DNA of 64,000 nt from NCBI GenBank assembly GCA_902595465.1, contig CACJQE010000001.1, positions 89,698-153,697 of the forward strand, read 5' to 3'. The DNA is from an uncultured Pelagibacteraceae bacterium (GTDB taxonomy: Bacteria > Pseudomonadota > Alphaproteobacteria > Pelagibacterales > Pelagibacteraceae). The position numbers were made by a program, and so were the translations under genes. The notes under the pieces are model-generated. The model made no database searches, had not been told where the DNA came from, and saw only the letters and a program-made list of their open reading frames with translations. Positions within the stretch are counted from its first letter, which is position 1, and each line of letters opens with the position of its first letter. This document shows positions 1 through 10,680 of this stretch, piece after piece.

Positions 1-4
1 GAAA

Positions 5-1267
5 TTATGCTGCTGAAGTCTTATCAGTTTTAGTTTTGTTCTTCGAATGAACAATAACAGGTGCCGATATACCTTTCGCCGCACCAGAATCGATTATAAC
101 TTCTTCAATGTTATCTTGACTTGGTAGATCAAACATTGTTTTTAATAATATGTTTTCCAGAATCGATCTAAGTCCTCTTGCTCCAGTTTTTTTAGATATA
201 GCCTTGTTAGCAATATCTTTTACTGATTGGTCTTTAAAGCTAAGTTTTACTCCTTCTAGTTTAAATAACTCTTGATATTGTTTTATTAGAGAATTTTTTG
301 GCTCTAGCAAAATTTTAACTAAAGATTTCTCGTCTAGATCATCTAATGTTGCAGTTATAGGTAATCTTCCAATAAATTCTGGTATCAATCCATATTTTAA
401 TAAGTCTTCAGGCTCAAGATTCTTCATCCACTCACCTACTTTTTTATCTTCTAAACTTTTAACCTCAGCACCAAAACCAATTGATGAACCTTTATCTCTT
501 TGAGAAATAATTTTATCTAAACCAGCAAACGCGCCACCACATATAAATAAAATATTAGTGGTATCTACTTGTAAAAATTCTTGTTGTGGATGTTTTCTTC
601 CACCTTGAGGAGGTACGCTAGCGACTGTTCCTTCCATTATTTTTAATAAAGCTTGTTGTACACCTTCACCCGAAACATCTCTTGTAATTGATGGGTTTTC
701 TGATTTTCTGCTAATTTTATCTACCTCATCAATGTAAACAATTCCTCTTTGTGCTTTTTCAACATTATAATCCGCTGCTTGTAATAATTTTAATATAATG
801 TTTTCTACATCTTCACCAACATAACCAGCTTCAGTTAATGTAGTTGCATCTGCCATTGTAAAAGGAACATCTAAAATTCTTGCTAAAGTTTGTGCTAATA
901 GAGTTTTTCCACATCCAGTTGGTCCGACTAACAAAATATTTGACTTTGAAAGTTCTACATTTTTACTAGTTTTATTTTCGTAATTTAATCTTTTATAATG
1001 ATTGTGAACAGCAACCGATAAAACTTTTTTTGCATGATCTTGACCGATTACATAATCATCTAGAACTGCACAAATCTCTTTTGGTGATGGTAATCCATCT
1101 TGATGTTTTACAAAAGTATCTTTGCTCTCTTCTTTGATGATGTCCATACATAATTCAACACACTCATCACAAATAAAAACAGTCGGGCCAGCAATTAATT
1201 TTCTGACTTCGTGTTGACTCTTTCCACAGAAAGAACAGTAAAGAATATTTTTATTATTGTTGCTCAT
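5..1267 (-). CDS. clpX: ATP-dependent Clp protease ATP-binding subunit ClpX
   Basis: N-terminal zinc finger ([19 protein letters not shown]), Walker [18 protein letters not shown], and adjacent clpP. Confidence 0.98.
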   Translation of the reverse strand: MSNNNKNILYCSFCGKSQHEVRKLIAGPTVFICDECVELCMDIIKEESKDTFVKHQDGLPSPKEICAVLDDYVIGQDHAKKVLSVAVHNHYKRLNYENKTSKNVELSKSNILLVGPTGCGKTLLAQTLARILDVPFTMADATTLTEAGYVGEDVENIILKLLQAADYNVEKAQRGIVYIDEVDKISRKSENPSITRDVSGEGVQQALLKIMEGTVASVPPQGGRKHPQQEFLQVDTTNILFICGGAFAGLDKIISQRDKGSSIGFGAEVKSLEDKKVGEWMKNLEPEDLLKYGLIPEFIGRLPITATLDDLDEKSLVKILLEPKNSLIKQYQELFKLEGVKLSFKDQSVKDIANKAISKKTGARGLRSILENILLKTMFDLPSQDNIEEVIIDSGAAKGISAPVIVHSKNKTKTDKTSAA

Positions 1268-1356
1268 AGTTTTTTATAACGAATCAATTTGAATACTTTA
1301 TTACAAAGATTACTTCTTAATCAAGTGTAGGTTGTGAATAAACTATATATTGTTGT

Positions 1357-1968
1357 TTAGTCTCTTTTTTCTACTACTTTATCGATCAAACCAAAATCTT
1401 TAGCATTGTTTGGAGTCATAAAATTGTCTCTCTCCAATGCTTCTTTGATTTGATCAACTGACTTGCCTGTGTGTTTAGAATAAATTTCATTTAATCTTTT
1501 TTTCAAAGACATGACCTCATTAGCATGAATTTCTATATCAGTTGCTTGACCTTGAAAACCTGCAGATGGTTGATGAACCATTATTCTTGAATTTGGTAGT
1601 GATAATCTTTTTCCTTTAGATCCTGCAGCTAATAAAAATGATCCCATGCTTGCAGCTTGACCAATACACAATGTACTAACTTCAGGCTTGATATATTGCA
1701 TTGTATCATAAATTCCTAAACCAGCTGTAACCAAGCCACCTGGACTATTAATGTATAAAGAAATTTCTTTTTTTGGATCTTCAGACTCTAAAAATAATAA
1801 TTGAGCAGTCACCAAAGATGCAACTGCATCATTAATTGGTCCGACTACAAAAACAATTCTCTCTTTTAATAGTCTTGAATAAATATCATAAGCTCTTTCA
1901 CCACGGCTTGATTGTTCAACTACCATTGGTATTAAAGTACTAAGATGTTCAGGAATTTTTGTTGTCAT
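1357..1968 (-). CDS. clpP: ATP-dependent Clp protease proteolytic subunit ClpP
   Basis: Catalytic Ser motif GQAASMGS and MVHQPSAG; 203 aa; adjacent to clpX and tig. Confidence 0.98.
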   Translation of the reverse strand: MTTKIPEHLSTLIPMVVEQSSRGERAYDIYSRLLKERIVFVVGPINDAVASLVTAQLLFLESEDPKKEISLYINSPGGLVTAGLGIYDTMQYIKPEVSTLCIGQAASMGSFLLAAGSKGKRLSLPNSRIMVHQPSAGFQGQATDIEIHANEVMSLKKRLNEIYSKHTGKSVDQIKEALERDNFMTPNNAKDFGLIDKVVEKRD

Positions 1969-1999
1969 AAGTGATTCGATTTATTTATACAACTTGTGA

Positions 2000-3469
2000 T
2001 TACTTTTTGCTAACTTTTTTTGTTGATTTAGTTTTTTTCGCTACTTTTTTTGGAGCTTTAGTTGGTTTAGCTGTTTTCTTTTCTTTTTTATCTTCTGACT
2101 TAACTTCTTTTTTCTCTTTTATTTTATCATGAGCGCTTTCAGATAGTTTTGCTAATTTTTCTTGTTCTTTTAGATTTTTTTCATTCTCTTCCTTTAATAT
2201 TTTTTCAGCTTCTTCTTTGGTAATTTCCTTTTTATTTACTTTTGCAATTTTTTTAAGTTCACCTATTATTTTTTCTTCATAAATTGAACCTCTTAAACTC
2301 TCTATAGCTCCTGGATTTTTCTCATAATACTCTTTAACCATTTTTTCTTGTCCAGGCATCATTCTAAATTGTTTTTGTATTTCTGCGTTTAATTCTTCTT
2401 GAGATACTTTAATTTTATTTTTCTCACCAAATGCATTTAGAATTAAACCAGTTTTAATTCTTTTTTTGGCTTGTTCCTCAAAGTATTTCATATTTTTTTT
2501 CTTTTCTTCTTCTTTCATACCTTGAGCTAATATATTTATTTCTTGTTCAATAAGATTAGCTGGTAACTGATCTATTTTTTGTTTTTCGATTTGTTCAAGA
2601 ATTTGTTTTTTTGAAATCATTTCTAATGAATTTTTAAACTCATCATTAATTTGTTTGGATATTAATTCTTTCAAATTATTTAGGTCTTTTGCGCCTAAAT
2701 TTTTTGCAAAGTTGTCATCAATTTTTGTTTCTTCTGGTTTTCTTACTGCTGTAATTTTACATTCAAAGACCGCAGATTTATTAGCTACTTCTTTTTCTGG
2801 AAAGTTTTCTGGTAGCTTAACTTCTACTTTTTTATCTTGTTTATTTTTGACACCTTCTAATTGCTTATCAAATCCTTTGATAAATAAATCTTTTCCAAGT
2901 TCTAGTTGAGTATTCTTTCCTTCATTTCCTTCAAAGTCTTTACCGTCAACTGTTGCTTTATAATCAAAAACAACTAAATCACCTACTTTAGCTGCATAAT
3001 TTTCTTCAGCATCTTTAAAATTTTTCTGAGTTTTGGCTATTTGATCAATTCTTTTATCTGTTTCTTTTGGGTCAATTTTAACAACGTGCTCGTCTACTTT
3101 TAAATCTTTTAATGATCCAACTTCAACATTGGGTAATTCTGTTACGGAAATTGTGTATTCAAGATCTTTTCCTTCACCAAATGACTTTAAATCAATTTTA
3201 GGTTGACCAGCTGGTTTAATTTTATTATCCTCAAGAGCTTTTGTTGTTGTATCTTTTAATACTTTATCTATTACTTCTCCGTATACAGCTTTTCCAAACT
3301 GTCTTTTTAAAATTTCTGTAGGAACTTTCCCTGGTCTAAATCCTTTTAAAACAACATCTTTTTTTATCTCTTCGTATTTTTCTTCGAGATATCCAGATAT
3401 AGTTTTTTTATCGATAAAAACTTTTATATCTTTTTCTAGACCTTTTTTATTTTCTACTGTTACTTTCAT
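2000..3469 (-). CDS. tig: Trigger factor (peptidyl-prolyl isomerase chaperone) with Lys-rich C-terminal tail
   Basis: GFRPGKVP ribosome-binding signature, PPIase region GDLVVFDYKATVDGKDFEG, gene order tig-clpP-clpX. Confidence 0.97.
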   Translation of the reverse strand: MKVTVENKKGLEKDIKVFIDKKTISGYLEEKYEEIKKDVVLKGFRPGKVPTEILKRQFGKAVYGEVIDKVLKDTTTKALEDNKIKPAGQPKIDLKSFGEGKDLEYTISVTELPNVEVGSLKDLKVDEHVVKIDPKETDKRIDQIAKTQKNFKDAEENYAAKVGDLVVFDYKATVDGKDFEGNEGKNTQLELGKDLFIKGFDKQLEGVKNKQDKKVEVKLPENFPEKEVANKSAVFECKITAVRKPEETKIDDNFAKNLGAKDLNNLKELISKQINDEFKNSLEMISKKQILEQIEKQKIDQLPANLIEQEINILAQGMKEEEKKKNMKYFEEQAKKRIKTGLILNAFGEKNKIKVSQEELNAEIQKQFRMMPGQEKMVKEYYEKNPGAIESLRGSIYEEKIIGELKKIAKVNKKEITKEEAEKILKEENEKNLKEQEKLAKLSESAHDKIKEKKEVKSEDKKEKKTAKPTKAPKKVAKKTKSTKKVSKK

Positions 3470-3475
3470 AAATTA

Positions 3476-3560
3476 TGGTAGGCGAGAAAGGACTCGAACC
3501 TTCACAGTTTGCACTATTGGTTCCTAAGACCAACGCGTCTACCAATTCCGCCACTCGCCC
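3476..3560 (-). tRNA. tRNA-Leu (anticodon UAG)
   Basis: Reverse complement GGGCGAGTGGCGGAATTGGTAGACGCG TTGGT CTTAGGA ACCAA ...GGTTCGAGTCC...CTCGCCTACCA: class II tRNA with long variable arm, TAG in the 7-nt anticodon loop, CCA encoded. Confidence 0.93.
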
Positions 3561-3637
3561 AAATTATTGGTGCTTTATATATGATTGTTTATAATTGTCC
3601 AATTAGAATAATAGTGTAAAACATTAGCTTAATTGAT

Positions 3638-3817
3638 ATGAGTAAAACAAATATTGCAATTGTCATTTATCTCGTGGGTCTTGCATTGGGTGCAATCTTT
3701 TTAGATATATGGAGTGCTGAAACAAGCCCAAAAGCTTTATTAGGAATTGGATGGACAACTTTATTTGCTATTGCTTTATACTTTGCTGAAAAAGAAAAAG
3801 AAGAAAAAAAAGATTAA
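3638..3817 (+). CDS. Small putative membrane protein (59 aa: MSKTNIAIVIYLVGLALGAIFLDIWSAETSPKALLGIGWTTLFAIALYFAEKEKEEKKD)
   Basis: Read directly from sequence; two hydrophobic segments and a charged tail; below the ORF-track size cut-off. Confidence 0.65.
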   Translation: MSKTNIAIVIYLVGLALGAIFLDIWSAETSPKALLGIGWTTLFAIALYFAEKEKEEKKD

Positions 3818-4668
3818 TTCTTCTTTATTAATTCACTTATAAAAAGTTCACCATCACCATCATCAACGGCTTTTTTATAAAATGATTTTGATAAATCAGA
3901 TAATTTTTCCGCATTATCCATGCCTTTTAGTAAATCTGTGATATACGTTAAATCTTTTAGTGTATTAGTCGCTGTAAACTTAAAACCTGTGTAATCATCC
4001 TCTAAAACATTATCAAAAATTCTCTTTAAAGCATTAGAATTACCTGATCCTAATTGTGCTACTTTATAAAGTTTATCTAAATCAATATCTAATTTTTTTG
4101 CAGCTTTTATTAATTCAATTACATAAGTAGCTGTTCCTAAAGATAGAAAATTATTTAATAATTTTGTTTTTGCACCATTTCCAATTCCACCAAAATGATA
4201 ATAATTTTTACAAAAGCACTTTAAAAGTTCTTCTGATCTTTTTAAATTTTCCTCAGATCCACCAACAATTCCTCCCAGTATTCCCTCTTCTGCTTGAACA
4301 GGGCCTCCCATTACAGGGCACTCTAAATAAGGAATGTTATTTGCATTTAATATTTGCTCCATTTCAATAGATCCATTTTGATTATGGGTTGTAATATCAA
4401 TTATGATTGTCTTATTGGTCAGTAATGAAACTATTTTTTTTCCAATTTCATGGGCAATAGGAGAATTCGTAACACATAAAAACAAGGCATCTAATCCACT
4501 TTTGCAAAGTTCTTCATAAGATTTAACTTCTTTTGCGCCCTCTCTAACTATTCTATCAATTGGCTTTCTGTTCTTGTTGGCAATTACAAATAATTCATGA
4601 TTATTTTTAAGAATGTTATTTGCGATACCAAATCCCATCCATCCGACACCTACAAATCCAATTTTCAT
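3814..4668 (-). CDS. NAD-binding 6-phosphogluconate / 3-hydroxyisobutyrate dehydrogenase-like protein
   Basis: N-terminal MKIGFVGVGWMGFGIANNIL (GxGxxG-type Rossmann) and GNGAKTKLLNNFL catalytic Lys region. Confidence 0.88.
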   Translation of the reverse strand: MKIGFVGVGWMGFGIANNILKNNHELFVIANKNRKPIDRIVREGAKEVKSYEELCKSGLDALFLCVTNSPIAHEIGKKIVSLLTNKTIIIDITTHNQNGSIEMEQILNANNIPYLECPVMGGPVQAEEGILGGIVGGSEENLKRSEELLKCFCKNYYHFGGIGNGAKTKLLNNFLSLGTATYVIELIKAAKKLDIDLDKLYKVAQLGSGNSNALKRIFDNVLEDDYTGFKFTATNTLKDLTYITDLLKGMDNAEKLSDLSKSFYKKAVDDGDGELFISELIKKN

Positions 4669-4676
4669 ACTTTAAA

Positions 4677-5729
4677 CTAATTATTGTTCAATAATTTATT
4701 TTTTAATAATTCAAATTCTTCTTTGCTTATTAATCCAGATTTATACATTTCATTAAGATCTTTGATCTTGGTCATTATATCATCGACACTTAATTCACTT
4801 TCGCTATTAACTTTCTTTTCTTTTTGTTCTGCAGCTTTCTTTGCTTTTTCGTCTTTAGCTTTTTGTTCTGCAGCTTTCTTTGCTTTTTCTTCTGTTATAA
4901 TATTTATCTTATCTTGTGTAATTTCAAAATTTGAAATTTTGTTTTTAAAATTATTTTTAAAATAACTCAAATCGATACTTGGATCAAAACCTTCATAAGT
5001 CAAATCAATTTTTCTTCTAATATTTAATTTATTTTGAAATTCTTGATGTCTTTTTAATGATAAATAAATCCAACTATTCATTTTATTATTAATATTTGGA
5101 TAATTTTCAATTATATTTGGATGAAACTTTGTTATTTTATCAATAAATATATTTTCTTTTAAGATTTCATTATAATTAAACATATGACCGACCCATATTA
5201 AATCACCGCCTTTAATATACACATGGTCTGATTTAATTACTCTCTCTGGTAATTGAACATTATGTTTTTTTTTTAATTTTTTTATTGCTCTTTTGAATTC
5301 AACGAAATCATCTTGTTGATTTAAATATTTAATCAAATCAAATTCTTTAATTACTAATCCATTTGTAAAACCTGAGTCATATAAATTGAAATTATTAATT
5401 TCATTTTCATAAAAAAGTGCTGTTTTCTTTTGTTTAAAGAAATAATCAATCCACCAATTTTTCATATAAGCTCCATATTTCATACCCTTGTATTGTACAG
5501 TGGTAACTATTGATTTTATTTGATTGTTATCGGTTTTTTCAGCATAAATTCTTATTTTAGCTTTTCCAAATCCTTCATCTATACTCCCACTTGATTTAAT
5601 TAATTTATCTTTTTCAAATAATTCAATTTCTAATTTGCCTATTTTCAAAATTTCTGCATTTGATGTGTTTATTAAAAAAAATAAATAAATTACTGAGTAA
5701 AAAAATAATTTCATGACAAATTTTAACAT
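4677..5729 (-). CDS. Putative exported protein with charged 13-aa repeat and SHOCT-like C-terminus
   Basis: Signal-peptide-like N-terminus; AEEKAKKAAEQKAKDEKAKKAAEQKEKK repeat; C-terminal DIMTKIKDLNEMYKSGLISKEEFELLKNKLL resembles SHOCT. Confidence 0.6.
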   Translation of the reverse strand: MLKFVMKLFFYSVIYLFFLINTSNAEILKIGKLEIELFEKDKLIKSSGSIDEGFGKAKIRIYAEKTDNNQIKSIVTTVQYKGMKYGAYMKNWWIDYFFKQKKTALFYENEINNFNLYDSGFTNGLVIKEFDLIKYLNQQDDFVEFKRAIKKLKKKHNVQLPERVIKSDHVYIKGGDLIWVGHMFNYNEILKENIFIDKITKFHPNIIENYPNINNKMNSWIYLSLKRHQEFQNKLNIRRKIDLTYEGFDPSIDLSYFKNNFKNKISNFEITQDKINIITEEKAKKAAEQKAKDEKAKKAAEQKEKKVNSESELSVDDIMTKIKDLNEMYKSGLISKEEFELLKNKLLNNN

Positions 5730-5850
5730 TCTGTTGTGTGTGTGTCGACAATTATGCTATTGAAAATTAATATTGAAAATTATTAAATATTTTCATTTTG
5801 ATTTACTTTTTATAATAAATATATCCATATTCGAGCCGTGTGTAGCAACG

Positions 5851-6414
5851 CTACATAGTTTCAATACTACCTATAAATTTATATTTCTTGTCTATAACAA
5901 CAATTTCACCAGATGAAGTACCAAAATTTAACATTTCAGAAATAACCACAAAATGAGTTACTAAAATAAGATTTTTCTCGCCATTCCAATTAGATATATA
6001 TTTTTTTAAACTTTTGATTTGTTCATCTTTATATTTATAAAACTTCTCTTGATAAAAAGAGTTTAAACCTTTGAAGGTTTTATAATTATTAAAAGCAAAT
6101 CTTGCAGTATCTTTGCATCTGCACCATTCACTAGATAAGACTTTATCAATTTTAATGTTATTTTCTTTAAATAGTTTTCCAATTTTTTTTGATTGCTCTA
6201 TGCCCTCTTGATTTAAATTTCTTTGAGTATCACATTTTGTTAAATCTATATTGTCAGGATCTCCATTTCCTGGTGCAAGTGAATGTCTTATAAATACAAT
6301 CTTTCCACCCTTCTGCAGTTCGCTTATTACTAAATCATTAGCCTGTGAATAATTTGAATTAAAAATACTTAGCAAAAATAAAAGAATAAAATTTATATAT
6401 TTCATAAACGACAA
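5851..6414 (-). CDS. Exported histidine phosphatase (phosphoglycerate mutase-like) family protein
   Basis: IVFIRHSLAPG (RH motif), SSEWCRCKDTA, LVTHFVVI. Confidence 0.8.
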   Translation of the reverse strand: MSFMKYINFILLFLLSIFNSNYSQANDLVISELQKGGKIVFIRHSLAPGNGDPDNIDLTKCDTQRNLNQEGIEQSKKIGKLFKENNIKIDKVLSSEWCRCKDTARFAFNNYKTFKGLNSFYQEKFYKYKDEQIKSLKKYISNWNGEKNLILVTHFVVISEMLNFGTSSGEIVVIDKKYKFIGSIETM

Positions 6415-6435
6415 TTAAATTTTTATCTGTATTTT

Positions 6436-7914
6436 TTATAATAGAGCTTTCTGAACTGATAATTTCCAACCATTTATTAAATCGTTCCTAACTTTTCGGT
6501 TTATTTTAGGCTTAAAAATTTTATCTTTTTTCCATTTCCTCTTGATTTGATATAATGATTTAAATAATCCAATTTGATATCCAGCTAGTAAAGCTACTCC
6601 TAAACCAGTTGTTTCTAATACCTTTGGTCTTTCTGTATTTATATTTATGATGTCAGATAAAAATTGCGAAAACCAGTTGTTTTTTACCATGCCTCCATCA
6701 ATCTTAAGTTTAGTTGGTTTTAAACCATCTTTTTTCATTGCATTAAATAAATCATTACTTTGATAGGCAACTGACTCTAATACTGCTCTAACTAAGGTTT
6801 TCCAATCACTATTTCTTGTTAAACCTGTTATTACCCCTCTTGCATCAGGCCTCCAATAAGGTGCTCCCATTCCACTGAAGGCAGGCACAACGTATACACC
6901 CTCATTATTTTTTTTTGATTGAGCAATTGTTTCCGTATCAAAAGCATTGTTAATAAATTTTAATTTATCTCTTAACCATTGTACACCTGCACCTGCAATA
7001 AAAATAGATCCTTCAAGAGCATAAGTATTTTTTCCATTCAATCTGTAACATATTGTTGTTAATAATTTATTTTTAGAATAAATTTTTTTTGAACCAGTAT
7101 TCATTATGACAAAGGCACCAGTTCCATATGTGCTTTTTACTGAACCTCTTTCAAAGCATGACTGTCCTACTGCAGCTGCTTGTTGGTCTCCTAGAACTGC
7201 TGATATTGGTATTTCACTGCCGACAATTCTCTTACTTGTTAAACCAAAATTATCAGCTGAATTTTTAACTTTTGGCAAAATATTTTCAGAAATTTTAAGT
7301 TTTTTTAAGATTTCTTTATCCCATTTATTATTATTAATGTTAAATAACATGGTCCTACAAGCATTAGTTGCTTCTGTTAAATGATGTTGCCCATTAGTAA
7401 GTTTCCAAATAAGGAAAGTATCAACAGTACCAAATAATAAATTATTTGATTTTAAAAGTTTCTTAACATTTTTTACGTTTTCTAGTATCCATTTAATTTT
7501 AGTTGCAGAAAAATATGGGTCAATAAATAATCCAGTTTTTTTTCTTAAAATTTTTTCATAATTTTTTTTCTTTAACTCTTCACAATAGTCTTGGGTTCTT
7601 CTATCTTGCCAAACAATTGCGTTGTAGACTGGTTTTCCTGTTTTCTTATTCCAAAGAATAGTTGTCTCTCTCTGGTTAGTTATTCCTATACTTAATATTT
7701 TTCCTCTTAATAGTGATGCTTTTTTTATTACTTTTTTCAACGCTTTTAGAGTTGTAAGCCAAATTTCGTTTGGATTATGCTCCACCCATCCATTTTTTGG
7801 AAAATATTGATTAAATTCAAACTGGGATGTAAATTTTATATTACCATCTAAATCAAAGAGAATTGCTCTAGTTGATGTTGTGCCTTGGTCAATAGCAACA
7901 AGAAATTTTTTCAC
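6436..7914 (-). CDS. glpK: Glycerol kinase
   Basis: AIDQGTTSTRAILFD, ITNQRETTILW, WQDRRT, YGTGAFVIMNTG, DGGMVKNNWFSQFLSD. Confidence 0.97.
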   Translation of the reverse strand: MKKFLVAIDQGTTSTRAILFDLDGNIKFTSQFEFNQYFPKNGWVEHNPNEIWLTTLKALKKVIKKASLLRGKILSIGITNQRETTILWNKKTGKPVYNAIVWQDRRTQDYCEELKKKNYEKILRKKTGLFIDPYFSATKIKWILENVKNVKKLLKSNNLLFGTVDTFLIWKLTNGQHHLTEATNACRTMLFNINNNKWDKEILKKLKISENILPKVKNSADNFGLTSKRIVGSEIPISAVLGDQQAAAVGQSCFERGSVKSTYGTGAFVIMNTGSKKIYSKNKLLTTICYRLNGKNTYALEGSIFIAGAGVQWLRDKLKFINNAFDTETIAQSKKNNEGVYVVPAFSGMGAPYWRPDARGVITGLTRNSDWKTLVRAVLESVAYQSNDLFNAMKKDGLKPTKLKIDGGMVKNNWFSQFLSDIININTERPKVLETTGLGVALLAGYQIGLFKSLYQIKRKWKKDKIFKPKINRKVRNDLINGWKLSVQKALL

Positions 7915-7988
7915 AATTTAAGTCTATACCTAAATTTTTTTTTCTAAAAGTAAAAACTAATACAAGCTGGAAGGATATGAAATTTAAA

Positions 7989-9752
7989 TTATTTAGTGAA
8001 AGATTGAGTTGAATATTCTGACAAGGGAAGTTTTGATAAAGTTTTTATCTTTTTGACATAATCTACAAAAGATTGAGCATAGCCGAGATATGTATTTACT
8101 ACTCTTCCTTGCTTAGATATAATTCCAAAAGTTTTATATCCATCTTTACCAGCTGCAATATAGTTATTTGTTGCTACTGTATAAGTCTTACTTGGATTTA
8201 TCTTTACCCAACTCTTGTCTGTTCTACCCTTAAACTCTAAATTTATCACTCTATTTCCTTTACTATTGCTTGCTTGAACATCCCATCTCAATCCAGCAGC
8301 ATATGGATAGGCTCCTGTAGAACCATCTGGAGTTAAAGCATAATCAATTGAGTCTTCCAAAACATTTTTAATTTCTTCTCCACTCATTTTCAATTCTACA
8401 ATAGTATTACTGAAAGGTAATAAAGTATACGCGTCCCCAATTGTAATATTGCCTTCTTTTATATCTATTCTTGTTCCACCACCATTTTGAATTGCAATAT
8501 CACTTAATTTGGACATTTCTCTGAAGGCGTGTGCTACAATATTCGAAATATCGGATCCATTTTTTTCAGTTTTTGATACATCACAAAGTTTTGACTTTCC
8601 TTGTCCAGGAATTCTTTCAAGACATAAATCATCAGTTACTCTGCCAATTACTTCACTGCTTTTTTCTTTAACTTCATTTTTGTATTTTTCTAATATTTTT
8701 GATGCTTGTGCGTCAGCCTCTACGATTGAAATATTTGGATTAACTTCGATAGCCTTGTATACGGCTTCTCTATAATTACCATCTATCTCAACTCTTTTTC
8801 CATTTGAATCTTTTCTCTTAAAGGAATCATCTAACATTATATGTGGTATTCCATCACATGACTTGATGGTGCCATCGTTATTAAACTCGATATTAAGTTC
8901 TCCAACAATTTGAGAATATTCCCATGCTGTAACTATACAAACATCTTCCTCATTTTTATTTTTGACTACAGTTGGGTAGGCCCCATTAGAATTTAGTCCT
9001 ACATTATCGAAATCTCCAGTTAGACTATGAGAATCACCTCCAACTATAACATCAACATCTGTGAGAAGTTTAGCCATGTTAATCTCATTTTTATATCCAT
9101 AATGAGTTAAAAGAATTATCTTATTGATTCCTTGTTGTTTAAGCTTATTTATATTTTCTTGTGCTGAATTAATTTCATCTAAAAATAAAGTTGTGTCGTC
9201 TGGATTTGATGACTCTCTCGTTTTTTTTGAGATCACAATTCCAATTACTCCAATTTTTTGATTTCCTTTATTGATTATAGTGTAAGGTTTAATTTTTTTT
9301 GACAAAGGTGAGTTTATTTTTGCTTTAATGTTTGCTGACAAAACTGGAGTCTTACACTTATCAGTATGAAGATAATCTAAAAACTCAACTAAACTCTTAT
9401 CACCATCATCAAATTCATGATTTCCTATAGCGAAAGCATCAAAACAAATTTGATTCATCATTTCTGCATCTGCTTTGCCCTTGAAAAGAGTGTAATATAA
9501 TGTCCCTGTAATAGCATCACCCGCATGAAGCTTGATAACATTTTCATTTTTTAATTTTAATTCTTTAAATTTTGCTACGACAGATGGAAAACCGCCTGAT
9601 ACAACTCTCGTCTTTTCACCATCTAAATTTAAATCAAGTCTTTTATTTGGTTCCAAATGAGAGTGATGATCATTTATATGTAAAATGGTAATTTTATCTG
9701 CTAAAGCTGATGAACTTAAAATAAGTGAAAAAATAATTAAAAATAATTTCAT
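7989..9752 (-). CDS. 5'-nucleotidase / UDP-sugar hydrolase family metallophosphoesterase (exported)
   Basis: Signal peptide; ILHINDHHSHLEP, GNHEFDDG, LLTHYGY, AIQNGGGTRIDI, AGKDGYKTF. Confidence 0.92.
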   Translation of the reverse strand: MKLFLIIFSLILSSSALADKITILHINDHHSHLEPNKRLDLNLDGEKTRVVSGGFPSVVAKFKELKLKNENVIKLHAGDAITGTLYYTLFKGKADAEMMNQICFDAFAIGNHEFDDGDKSLVEFLDYLHTDKCKTPVLSANIKAKINSPLSKKIKPYTIINKGNQKIGVIGIVISKKTRESSNPDDTTLFLDEINSAQENINKLKQQGINKIILLTHYGYKNEINMAKLLTDVDVIVGGDSHSLTGDFDNVGLNSNGAYPTVVKNKNEEDVCIVTAWEYSQIVGELNIEFNNDGTIKSCDGIPHIMLDDSFKRKDSNGKRVEIDGNYREAVYKAIEVNPNISIVEADAQASKILEKYKNEVKEKSSEVIGRVTDDLCLERIPGQGKSKLCDVSKTEKNGSDISNIVAHAFREMSKLSDIAIQNGGGTRIDIKEGNITIGDAYTLLPFSNTIVELKMSGEEIKNVLEDSIDYALTPDGSTGAYPYAAGLRWDVQASNSKGNRVINLEFKGRTDKSWVKINPSKTYTVATNNYIAAGKDGYKTFGIISKQGRVVNTYLGYAQSFVDYVKKIKTLSKLPLSEYSTQSFTK

Positions 9753-9951
9753 GACGGGATAATCGTTATAAAATATGAAAGTATTTTTACTAAAAAGTGA
9801 AAGATTTATTAAAAAAATTTAAACTAATTATTACTTATGCTCGATAAAAAACAATTTTAAATTTAATGAAAATTTTAATAATAAGAAATAATCATATCTA
9901 TTATGAGCTGATTGAGTTTGGGGCTTAAAGAATATTTAGAATTAAAAACTG

Positions 9952-10671
9952 TTACAGACTGGAAGGATTAACACTTTTAAATTCTAACATGTTCTCAAAA
10001 GTACACATTTCAGGTTTTGAAAAAGTAATTTTTGGAAATTTTTTACTAAAGTCTAAAAATAGTTTTTTATTAAATTCAATTAAATTACTTATTTCAATCT
10101 CACTAAGCTCTCTTAAGATATATGCCAAAGTAATATGAAAAGTATATCTTTGATGGTTTTCAAATTTAATTTTTAATAAGCTACTTAGTTCATCTCTACA
10201 ATTTCTTAATATTTTTTCATCCTTTTCAGAATATGGTTCTAAAATAATACTGTATCCTCCAAAAAACATTTTTAGTTTAAGATTGAATTCTTTTGGAAAG
10301 ATATAGTTCTGAATTCTTCTATTTAATTCAACAGCTATATCTTTATAATCCATATCAGGATCTATATCTGATGGCCAATAATTAGTGTCTTTTGTATTAA
10401 AATTACAACAATCAAATAATGTCATATGAAAACTGGATGGAGGTAAATAGAAGTAAGTTTTTTTGGGGTTAAAATTCTCTATATTTTTTTGAAAACTAAT
10501 AATTTGATCAGATAAATTAGTATTAAGAGGAATATTGCAAATTATTGTGCAGCCTGGAAATGGTAAAGGATTTCCTCTATCATCAAATTTATTTTCTGCA
10601 CCTTTTAAAGTATATCCTTCAAGTTTTCCTGCTAAAAATTTCTCTTGGTTATTAACTATATTTAAATCCAT
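9952..10671 (-). CDS. 2H phosphoesterase superfamily protein (DUF1868 / RNA-ligase-like)
   Basis: Two HxTx motifs: SSFHMTLFDCC and YTFHITLAYIL. Confidence 0.7.
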   Translation of the reverse strand: MDLNIVNNQEKFLAGKLEGYTLKGAENKFDDRGNPLPFPGCTIICNIPLNTNLSDQIISFQKNIENFNPKKTYFYLPPSSFHMTLFDCCNFNTKDTNYWPSDIDPDMDYKDIAVELNRRIQNYIFPKEFNLKLKMFFGGYSIILEPYSEKDEKILRNCRDELSSLLKIKFENHQRYTFHITLAYILRELSEIEISNLIEFNKKLFLDFSKKFPKITFSKPEMCTFENMLEFKSVNPSSL

Positions 10672-10680
10672 TAAGATAAA

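Noticed and set aside
2655-2909. Plus-strand ORF opposite tig (and similar antisense ORFs at 4164-4370, 4684-4965, 7106-7384, 8509-8775, 18546-18812, 22643-22837, 23012-23230, 35875-36108, 38159-38371, 40901-41284, 42047-42370, 44497-44718, 51231-51440, 54465-54728)
   Set aside because: All lie antisense to well-supported genes and have composition expected from the complement of coding sequence
5841-5855. Hairpin tgtagc-aac-gctaca at the end of the histidine phosphatase gene
   Set aside because: Short stem without a clear T-run; not strong enough to call a terminator
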